6,795 bases of DNA from NCBI GenBank assembly GCA_023396625.1, contig JAEWVY010000377.1:1-6795 (forward strand). Reading direction: 5' to 3'. Source of the stretch: Pseudomonadota bacterium (lineage in GTDB: Bacteria > Pseudomonadota > Gammaproteobacteria > Burkholderiales > Burkholderiaceae_C). This document shows positions 1-5,487 of this stretch, in pieces. The first letter of the stretch is position 1. Every line of letters begins with the position of its first letter. The notes below the pieces were generated by a model. It ran no database searches and had not been told where the DNA came from. It saw only the letters and a program-made list of their open reading frames with translations. The position numbers and the translations under genes are program-made.

Positions 1-732
1 GCCTCATCCATCGCCATCTGGACCGAATTAGCTACTCTTTCAATAGCAAAAGAAATTTTTCCGGAACCCGCCGGGCTCCCCGGCCGGCCGCAGCGGCCGG
101 TTCTCGTCGCCCCCGCCGACGTGCCGCGGCGTTCGCCTTTTTCCACGGCAGGCCGTGCCGCACTGGTTCATGCCATCTGCCACATCGAGTTCAACGCCAT
201 CAACCTCGCGCTCGATGCCATCTGGCGCTTTGCGGCGATGCCCGACGAGTTCTACCTCGACTGGATGCGTGTCGCCTACGAGGAAGCCCTGCACTTCACC
301 TTGCTGCACGACCATCTGGCCACCCTGGGCTTCGCGTACGGCGACTTTCCGGCCCACGACGGTCTCTGGGAGATGGCCTGGAAAACCCGTGACGACCCGG
401 TGGCCCGCATGGCGCTGGTGCCACGCACCCTGGAAGCGCGTGGGCTTGACGCCACCCCACTGATCCAGGCCCGTCTGCGCGAGATGGGCGACCCGGATGC
501 CCTGCAGGCCTGCGCACTGCTCGACATCATCCTGCGCGATGAGATCGGCCACGTCGCCATCGGCAACCGCTGGTATCGGTGGCTGTGCTCGCGCCAGGGC
601 CTGGACCCGCTCAGCCACTACCGGGTGCTGGCCCGGCGTCATCGGGCACCACGCCCCAGGCCCCCCTTCAACGAAGACGCGCGCCGCCGAGCGGGGTTCA
701 CCCAAGAGGAGCTGGACGACCTCGCCCGCTGA
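1..732 (+). CDS. DUF455 ferritin-like protein, 5'-truncated by window edge
   Basis: The frame is open from base 1 to the TGA at 730-732 (243 residues), so the start lies outside the window; the GTG at 121 is not a credible start because family-like sequence (LPGRPQRPVLVAPADVPRR) precedes it. The protein matches the DUF455 family of ferritin-like four-helix proteins, whose function is not established. Counting from base 1, the expected di-iron ligand pattern is visible: Glu63 in HIEFNAI, Glu95/His98 in EEALHF, Glu145 in RTLEARG, and Glu181/His184 in RDEIGH. The family-typical segments FPAHDGLWEM and IGNRWYRWLC are also present. A metal-binding, perhaps oxidase-like, cytoplasmic role is inference from the fold. 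It converges with the Bug receptor gene, with 25 bases between stops. The first 20 codons are oddly AT-rich (see findings), so only the part from about codon 21 onward is secure. Confidence 0.88.
   Translation, partial: ASSIAIWTELATLSIAKEIFPEPAGLPGRPQRPVLVAPADVPRRSPFSTAGRAALVHAICHIEFNAINLALDAIWRFAAMPDEFYLDWMRVAYEEALHFTLLHDHLATLGFAYGDFPAHDGLWEMAWKTRDDPVARMALVPRTLEARGLDATPLIQARLREMGDPDALQACALLDIILRDEIGHVAIGNRWYRWLCSRQGLDPLSHYRVLARRHRAPRPRPPFNEDARRRAGFTQEELDDLAR
25..60. other. AT-rich patch of atypical composition
   Basis: By direct count only 9 of 36 bases are G or C, against roughly two thirds in the surrounding sequence. In the plus frame it is read as TTA, ATA, AAA, ATT and TTT codons, unlike the GC-ending codons downstream. 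The change back to GC-rich sequence at about base 61 is abrupt. It may be a foreign or misjoined end, or a poorly conserved stretch of the DUF455 gene; the window is too short on this side to decide. Confidence 0.6.
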
Positions 733-757
733 GCAGGTGCTCTTCGAGCCTGGCGGC

Positions 758-1738
758 TCAATCCACGCGGATGCGGCTGGCCTGGATGATGCGGCCGTTG
801 TTGTCGTATTCGGCGGCGATGGCGCGGGCAAAGTCGGCGGCGCTGCCGCCGGTGGGCACGTTGTCGGTGCTGGTGAGTTTGCCACGCAGGTCGGGCAAGG
901 CCAGGGCCTTGTTCACCTCGGCATTGATGCGCTCGACGATGGGCGCGGGCGTCCGCGCGGGGGCGAACAGGCCGAACAGCGACGACAGGTTGCCCGCGCC
1001 ATAGCCCAACTCGGCCAGCGTGGGGACGCCCGGCAGGCTGTCCAGGCGCGCGGGTGCACCGACCGCCAGCACGCGTAGCCGTCCCGCCTTCACGTGCTGC
1101 AGGATGGCCGGGCTGGCGTTGGTGGACAGCACCTCGAACTGGCCGCCCAGCGCGTCGTTGATCTGCTGGCCGCCCCCCTTGTAGGGCACATGGGTCAGCT
1201 GCACCTTCGCCGCGCTGGCGATCTGTTCGAGCATGATGTGCCCCAGCGAGGCGGTGCCTGACGTGGCCCAGCGCACCGCGCCCGGCCGGGCCCTGGCGGC
1301 GTCGAGCAACGCCCGGAAGTCCGGGCTGTCGCTGGCCGGGGTGGCCAGCAGAAGCACCGGCGAATACATCACGCTCACCACGGGCAGCACGTCCTGTCGC
1401 GCGTCGTAGGGCAGCCGGGCCAGATGCGGGCTCAACACCAGCGGGCTGATGGCCGCGAAGCCGAAGGTATGGCCGTCGGGCGCGGCCTTGGCCACGGCAT
1501 CCATGCCGATGGTGCCGCTGGCACCGGCCTTGTTCTCCACCACCACCGGCTTCCCCAGCGACGCGGCCAGCTTGTCGGCCAGCGCCCGCGCGATCACGTC
1601 GCTCACGCCCCCCGCGGGGTAGGCGACGATGATGCGGATGGGCCGGGTCGACCCGTCCTGCTGCGCCTGCCCCGGGCCGGGCAGGGCCAGCGCGGCGGCG
1701 CCAGCGGCCAGCAGCAGACGTCGTGAAATTGCTTGCAT
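758..1738 (-). CDS. Bug/TctC-family periplasmic solute-binding protein (receptor 1)
   Basis: This 326-residue protein is a Bug receptor, the extracytoplasmic binding component of tripartite tricarboxylate-type (TTT) transport; the family typically binds carboxylates or related small molecules. Residues 1-25 form a signal peptide with a twin-arginine pair (ISRRLLL), so Tat export is possible, with likely cleavage after GPGQA. Family hallmarks follow in order: IIVAYPAGGVSD (37-47), PVVVENKAGASGTIG (64-78), APDGHTFGF (86-94), HVPYKGGG (183-190) and LPGVPTLAELG (235-245). Length is normal for the family. The ATG at 1738 is chosen because it begins the signal peptide and is preceded by AAAGGA (1752-1747) at good spacing; the frame continues farther upstream only as antisense of xerD. 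It lies 44 bases after xerD on the same strand. No TctA/TctB membrane gene is nearby, so it is an orphan receptor and its ligand cannot be predicted. Confidence 0.93.
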   Translation of the reverse strand: MQAISRRLLLAAGAAALALPGPGQAQQDGSTRPIRIIVAYPAGGVSDVIARALADKLAASLGKPVVVENKAGASGTIGMDAVAKAAPDGHTFGFAAISPLVLSPHLARLPYDARQDVLPVVSVMYSPVLLLATPASDSPDFRALLDAARARPGAVRWATSGTASLGHIMLEQIASAAKVQLTHVPYKGGGQQINDALGGQFEVLSTNASPAILQHVKAGRLRVLAVGAPARLDSLPGVPTLAELGYGAGNLSSLFGLFAPARTPAPIVERINAEVNKALALPDLRGKLTSTDNVPTGGSAADFARAIAAEYDNNGRIIQASRIRVD

Positions 1739-1746
1739 GGAATCGT

Positions 1747-1752
1747 TCCTTT
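1747..1752 (-). promoter_or_regulatory. Ribosome binding site of Bug receptor 1
   Basis: On the minus strand the bases read AAAGGA, with 8 bases between AGGA and the ATG at 1738-1736. This supports the signal-peptide start over any in-frame upstream codon. Confidence 0.7.
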
Positions 1753-1758
1753 CCGAAG

Positions 1759-1792
1759 GCGGGGCGCGGCCGGTGAAAGCCCTCAGCCCCGC
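1759..1792. other. Inverted repeat across the xerD stop / receptor 1 leader
   Basis: GCGGGGC (1759-1765) and GCCCCGC (1786-1792) are perfect 7-base complements around a 20-base loop. In minus-strand RNA this would be a GC hairpin that includes the xerD stop codon and ends 6 bases before the receptor 1 ribosome binding site. No U-run follows on either strand, so it is not a standard intrinsic terminator. It could affect mRNA stability or coupling, or be chance in GC-rich sequence. Confidence 0.35.
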
Positions 1793-2772
1793 GGATGATG
1801 GTCCGCGTGAAGTGTTTTCAGACGCTCCCGCGCCACGTGGGTGTAGATGGTCGTGGTCGAAATATCGGCGTGACCGAGCAGCAACTGTACCGCGCGCAGG
1901 TCCGCACCGTGGTTGAGCAGATGGGTGGCAAAGGCGTGGCGCAGCGTGTGCGGCGATATCGGGACACGGATGCCCGCCTCCAGCGCATGGCGTTTGACGA
2001 TCTGCCAGAACATCACGCGCGACATGCCTGTCCCCGGCCTGGCACCGCCGCGCGTCAGAAACAGATCCTCGCTGAGCCGCCCGCCCAGAAGCATGGGCCG
2101 CGCCTGCGCCAGATAGCGCTCCAGCCATTCGCGCGCGACCTCGCCAAACGGCACCAGCCGCTCCTTGCGGCCCTTGCCCAGCACGCGCAGCACGCCCTCA
2201 TTCAGGCTTAGGTGGAGCGTCTTGAGCGTGACGAGTTCGCTCACCCGCAGGCCGCTGGCGTACATCAATTCCAGCATCGCGCGGTCGCGCAAGCCCAGCA
2301 CGGTGGTGGTGTCGGGGGCGGCCAGCAAGGCCTCGACCTGGGCTTCGGTCAATGTCTTGGGCACGCGAAGCGGCTGTCGCGCCGCAAGCAATTTGAGCGT
2401 GGGATCGGCCGGCACGAGGTGCTCGCGCAGCGCCCAACGGAAGTAGCGCCTGAAGACCGTCAGCCGCCGGTTGGCCGAGGTGGCCCGCGTGGTGGCGTGG
2501 CGCGCCGAAAAATACCGCTGCAGCAGCGGGCCGGTCACGGCATCGAGCGCCACGCCCTCGCCGGCAAGCCAATGAGAAAAAAGCGCGAGATCGCGCCTGT
2601 AGGCTGCCAGGGTGTTGGCCGACAGGCCGTCCTCGAGCCACAGCGCATCGATGAAGCGGTCGATGCTGGCCGCGCTGCCCCGGGCCGCCCCAGCCGCATC
2701 GACAGGCGCGCCCGGTTCCGGTGGCGAAGCCGCCGTCGCCGCGGGAACCGCCGCGCCGCGGCCGGAGCTCAT
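1783..2772 (-). CDS. xerD: Site-specific tyrosine recombinase XerD
   Basis: XerD, with XerC, resolves chromosome dimers at dif at the division septum in concert with FtsK. The 329-residue protein has an N-terminal SAM-like core-binding domain (about 36-120, FIDALWLEDGLSANTLAAYR) and a C-terminal catalytic domain. The full catalytic set is visible: Arg176 (GLRVSEL), Lys200 (GKGRKERLVP), His275 and Arg278 (HTLRHAFATH), His301 (LLGHADIS) and the nucleophile Tyr310 (TTTIYTHV). The DALWLE segment and the C-terminal HHPRG resemble E. coli XerD rather than XerC. It is about 31 residues longer than the 298-residue E. coli protein, mostly an Ala/Pro/Gly-rich head (residues 1-35). The start ATG at 2772 overlaps the TGA of the upstream receptor gene (ATGA) and has only weak Shine-Dalgarno sequence, so translation is probably coupled. 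No other ATG occurs in frame before about residue 166; a non-ATG start inside the head is possible. Confidence 0.96.
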   Translation of the reverse strand: MSSGRGAAVPAATAASPPEPGAPVDAAGAARGSAASIDRFIDALWLEDGLSANTLAAYRRDLALFSHWLAGEGVALDAVTGPLLQRYFSARHATTRATSANRRLTVFRRYFRWALREHLVPADPTLKLLAARQPLRVPKTLTEAQVEALLAAPDTTTVLGLRDRAMLELMYASGLRVSELVTLKTLHLSLNEGVLRVLGKGRKERLVPFGEVAREWLERYLAQARPMLLGGRLSEDLFLTRGGARPGTGMSRVMFWQIVKRHALEAGIRVPISPHTLRHAFATHLLNHGADLRAVQLLLGHADISTTTIYTHVARERLKTLHADHHPRG

Positions 2773-3734
2773 TCCAGCTTGAGCTTGGCTTGTTCCACCA
2801 CCTTCTTGTACACCTCGTACTCGGCCTTGATCTGCGCGGCGAACTGGTCAGGACTGTTGCCGATGATCAGCGAGCCGGTCCCCTCGATGCGTTTGCGCAC
2901 CGCCGGGTCCTCCAGCGCCTTGCGCACCCCTGCGCTGACCTTGTCCACCACGTCGCGCGGCAGGCCTTTGGGCCCCAGGATGCCGTAGTACGCCATGCGG
3001 TTCACCGGTTCCAGGCCAACCTCCTTGAACGTGGGCACATCGGGCAGCTGGGCCAGCCGCTGCGGGGCGGCCACGACCAGCGGAATGAGCTTGCCGGACT
3101 GGATGAAAGGCAGCGCGGAGGGAATGTTGTCGAAGATGATCGGCACTTGGCCGGCCACCGTGTCGTTGAGCGCCGGGCCCGCGCCACGGTAGGGAATGTG
3201 CGCGATGAACACGCCGGCCATGCCCTTCCACAGCTCGGTCTGCAGGTGACCGATGCCCCCCGCGCCCGACGAGGCGTAGGAGTATTTCCCGGGGCTCTTC
3301 TTGAGCTCCGCGATGAAGCTCTTGTAGTCGCGCGCCGGGAAGCTCGGGTGCACCGCGATGACGTTGGGCGTGGCCGCGATGTTGATGATCGGCGTGAAAT
3401 CCGTCACCGGGTTGTACGGTGTGCGCGGATTGATGGCCGGGTTGGCCGCCGTGGAGGACACCGTGGCCACGCCCAGCGAATACCCGTCGGGCGCGGCCTT
3501 GGCCGTCTCGTTCGCGCCGATGATGCCGCCGCCGCCAGCCCGGTTTTCCACGATCACGCTCTGGCCCAACGCCTTGCCCAGCGGATCGGCAATGGTGCGG
3601 GCCACGATGTCCGTCGTGCCGCCCGGCGCAAAGGGCACCACCAGCTTGATCACCTTGCTCGGATAGGCCTGGGCCCAACCCGTCCCCGAGGCGGCAGCCG
3701 CCAGGGCCAGCGCCAACCAATCACGACGTTGCAT
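2769..3734 (-). CDS. Bug/TctC-family periplasmic solute-binding protein (receptor 2)
   Basis: A 321-residue Bug receptor of usual length. Residues 1-23 are a signal peptide (MQRRDWLALAL, cleavage likely after AQA) with twin arginines that could direct Tat export. Hallmarks in order are LVVPFAPGGTTD (31-42), VIVENRAGGGGIIG (60-73), APDGYSLGV (81-89), HIPYRGAGPALND (179-191) and LPDVPTFKEVGL (230-241). The ATG at 3734 is chosen because it opens the signal peptide and has an AGGAG ribosome binding site 7 bases upstream; the longer upstream frame is antisense to the divergent gene. It appears to be the first gene of the receptor 2-xerD-receptor 1 run and ends in a 4-base overlap with xerD. It shares the fold with receptor 1 but differs along most of its length, so this is not a recent tandem duplication. 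No TctA/TctB partner is present and the ligand is unknown. Confidence 0.94.
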   Translation of the reverse strand: MQRRDWLALALAAAASGTGWAQAYPSKVIKLVVPFAPGGTTDIVARTIADPLGKALGQSVIVENRAGGGGIIGANETAKAAPDGYSLGVATVSSTAANPAINPRTPYNPVTDFTPIINIAATPNVIAVHPSFPARDYKSFIAELKKSPGKYSYASSGAGGIGHLQTELWKGMAGVFIAHIPYRGAGPALNDTVAGQVPIIFDNIPSALPFIQSGKLIPLVVAAPQRLAQLPDVPTFKEVGLEPVNRMAYYGILGPKGLPRDVVDKVSAGVRKALEDPAVRKRIEGTGSLIIGNSPDQFAAQIKAEYEVYKKVVEQAKLKLE

Positions 3735-3860
3735 GTTCGATCTCCTGTTGAGGTTTGAAATCAGCGCGCTATGGTATCGCCTCGCGCGAACGGGAACGAC
3801 GTGGAAGTCACGTACGGAATTACCCGGATAACCACGCGCGTTTGCAGCTATTCTCGGCCA
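3735..3860. promoter_or_regulatory. Divergent intergenic control region (receptor 2 / AEC permease)
   Basis: This 126-base gap is the only sizeable non-coding stretch in the window and must carry the promoter of the plus-strand permease and probably that of the minus-strand receptor run. It holds two small dyads: ACGTG-GAAGT-CACGT (3799-3813), with perfect 5-base arms, and TTACCCGGATAA (3820-3831), in which five of six pairs match. Possible -10 elements are TATTCT (3849-3854, plus) and TACCAT (3776-3771, minus), but neither has a convincing -35. Operator function is inference; no regulator gene lies next to it. Confidence 0.5.
3741..3746 (-). promoter_or_regulatory. Ribosome binding site of Bug receptor 2
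   Basis: The minus strand reads AGGAGA, with 7 bases between AGGAG and the ATG at 3734-3732. This is the strongest Shine-Dalgarno match in the window and fixes the start of receptor 2. Confidence 0.8.
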
Positions 3861-4772
3861 ATGGGCATGGCACAGCTTCTCTTGCCGGACTTTTCGCTGA
3901 TCCTCTGCGGCTTCCTGGTATGTCGCTACACCGCGCTCGACCGCACGGTGTGGACACCGGTCGAAAGTCTGGTGTATTTCCTGCTGTTCCCGGTGCTGCT
4001 GTTCCAGTCCATCGTGCGTTATCCACTCCACCTTGGCGCGGCTTCAAGTTTCATCGCCGCCGGCCTGGCGCTCGGCGCCGCCGGGATCGCGCTGGCCCAT
4101 GCCCTGCCTCACCTGCCGCTGGTGGGTGCATGGATCGGCCGTCAGGCGCACGCGGGCAGCGCGCAGGTGGCCTTCCGCTTCAACTCGTTCATTGCGCTGG
4201 CCCTGGCCGAACGTCTGGCAGGGCCGCATGGGCTGCAACTCATCTCCCTGCTGATCGGCGTGTGCGTCCCGCTGGTCAATGTCGGCGCGGTCTGGCCCAT
4301 GGCCCGCCGCAGCGGAAGCGGCCTGGGGCGAGCACTGGCGCGCAATCCATTGATCCTGGCCACCGCTTCGGGCCTCGCGGTCAACCTCCTGGGCGGGACG
4401 ATCCCACCGTGGCTGGTGCCGGCCGTGACGCACCTCGGCAGCGCGTCGCTGGCGCTGGGCCTGATGGCTGCGGGCGCGGGCATGCAATTCGGAAGCGTCG
4501 CGCGCGAACGGACACTCGCGGTCTCGGTGCTGACCATCCGCCACCTGGCCCTGCCCCTGCTGGCCCTGATCCTGGCGCAGGTGTTCGGCCTGCCCTCCGA
4601 CCAGCGCCTGGCCTTGCTGGTGTTCTCGGCCCTGCCGACCGCGCCAAGCTGCTACGTGCTGGCCGTGCGCATGGGTTACGACGGCGCCTACGTGGCCGCC
4701 CTGGTGACGCTGTCCACGCTATTGGGTCTGCTCAGCCTGCCACTGGCACTCGAATTGGCCCACCGGCTGTGA
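3861..4772 (+). CDS. AEC-family (auxin efflux carrier-like) transporter
   Basis: A 303-residue, highly hydrophobic inner-membrane protein of the AEC family, part of the bile/arsenite/riboflavin transporter superfamily; bacterial members are often annotated as malonate, malate or auxin-like carriers, and the substrate here cannot be told. Hydrophobic segments run from the N-terminus (LLLPDFSLILCGFLVCR, 6-22) to the end, in two sets separated by a polar loop with ARNPLILA (160-167), a family-typical element. The C-terminal half carries the characteristic FSALPTAPSCYVLAVRMGYD (255-274). The start is placed at 3861 (MGMAQ), with 3867 as an alternative: family proteins begin directly with the first membrane helix, whereas the frame from 3771 would add 30 polar residues reading through the promoter region. 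There is no clear Shine-Dalgarno. It is divergent from receptor 2 and its stop is 4 bases from that of the convergent lipoprotein gene. Confidence 0.9.
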   Translation: MGMAQLLLPDFSLILCGFLVCRYTALDRTVWTPVESLVYFLLFPVLLFQSIVRYPLHLGAASSFIAAGLALGAAGIALAHALPHLPLVGAWIGRQAHAGSAQVAFRFNSFIALALAERLAGPHGLQLISLLIGVCVPLVNVGAVWPMARRSGSGLGRALARNPLILATASGLAVNLLGGTIPPWLVPAVTHLGSASLALGLMAAGAGMQFGSVARERTLAVSVLTIRHLALPLLALILAQVFGLPSDQRLALLVFSALPTAPSCYVLAVRMGYDGAYVAALVTLSTLLGLLSLPLALELAHRL

Positions 4773-4776
4773 AAGG

Positions 4777-5487
4777 TCAAGGTGCCCGCCCCGCTGAGAG
4801 CACGAGTTCGATGCGGCGGCGCGCCCTGGCGGCGCCCGCCGTGTCGCCCGCCAGGTCGGCCTCGCGCGCCTGCGCCTGCAGCCAGGCCACGAGCGGGCGG
4901 CTCCAGCCTTGGGCGGACGCTGTCTGCACCGCCAGCGCCGTGACCGCCGGGTGGCCCAGCCCCGCCCGCATCCAGACGCCCGCGGCCACCAGCCGCCCCA
5001 GCGGGTCGGCCATGGCCTGGAGCATGGCCGCGTCCTCCGGTTGCGGCGGACCGGCGCGCAACAGGCGTTGCGCCGGCTTCTGGTGCGGCGCGGGCAGCCA
5101 TGGCAGCGTCTTGGGGTCGACGCGGCCCATGAGGTAGTCCGCATACGCCAGGTCGGCGACCTCGGCATCGGGACGAAGCGCCTCGAAGGCCGGACACGCC
5201 TCCATCACGAGGCTGGCCACGCGCGCCGCGCAGCGCAGCAGCTCGGCCCGCGCCAGCAGGCCAGCATCCCCTGCGCGTGCAATCTCGCGCCGCAGGCGCC
5301 GTGCCTCCTGCACCTCCACCTTCGTCTCGCCGCCCAGGTAGGCCGCCAGCGCACGCTCCGAAGCCGCATGCGCGTTCATCCGCCAGTCGGGCACAGGCGG
5401 CTGGCCGGCACACGCCGCCAGCAACAGCAGTCCACCCAGCCCGAGGACCGGCCGCAAGCCCCGAAGAATGACACGCCGCGCGCTCAT
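4777..5487 (-). CDS. MCE-operon lipoprotein of unknown function
   Basis: A 236-residue predicted lipoprotein. The N-terminus has positive residues (MSARRVILRGLR), a Leu/Gly-rich hydrophobic stretch and a lipobox LAAC with the modifiable Cys26; Ala27 at +2 is not an inner-membrane retention signal, so outer-membrane sorting is expected. The mature part is Ala/Leu/Arg-rich and probably all helical (for example ARRLRREIARAGDAGLLARA and, near the end, AGAARARRRIELVL), reminiscent of helical-repeat proteins, but I recognise no named domain. It does not look like the PqiC/ABC-type transport auxiliary lipoproteins often found in such operons. The start at 5487 overlaps the stop of the MCE gene as ATGA, indicating coupling; the longer frame to 5523 would bury the signal peptide. 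The context suggests an outer-membrane or periplasmic partner of the MCE transporter, which is inference only. Confidence 0.85.
   Translation of the reverse strand: MSARRVILRGLRPVLGLGGLLLLAACAGQPPVPDWRMNAHAASERALAAYLGGETKVEVQEARRLRREIARAGDAGLLARAELLRCAARVASLVMEACPAFEALRPDAEVADLAYADYLMGRVDPKTLPWLPAPHQKPAQRLLRAGPPQPEDAAMLQAMADPLGRLVAAGVWMRAGLGHPAVTALAVQTASAQGWSRPLVAWLQAQAREADLAGDTAGAARARRRIELVLSAGRAP

Noticed and set aside
746..759. Small inverted repeat GAGCC-TGGC-GGCTC between the convergent DUF455 and Bug genes, considered as a terminator
   Set aside because: The stem is only 5 bases, overlaps a stop codon and has no T-run on either strand.
40..885. Long minus-strand open frame antisense to the DUF455 gene
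   Set aside because: It has low-complexity, non-family sequence, while the plus frame carries clear DUF455 motifs; long antisense frames are expected in GC-rich DNA.
1739..2128. N-terminal extension of Bug receptor 1 to an upstream start
   Set aside because: The added residues are the antisense frame of xerD, and the ATG at 1738 begins a signal peptide with a good ribosome binding site.
3735..4031. N-terminal extension of Bug receptor 2
   Set aside because: It would place a signal peptide inside the protein and run across the AEC gene; AGGAG before 3734 fixes the start.
3755..5137. Long plus-strand frame overlapping the AEC permease and the lipoprotein gene
   Set aside because: It is Arg/Pro/Gly/Ala-rich without domain features; the permease frame and the minus-strand lipoprotein explain the region.
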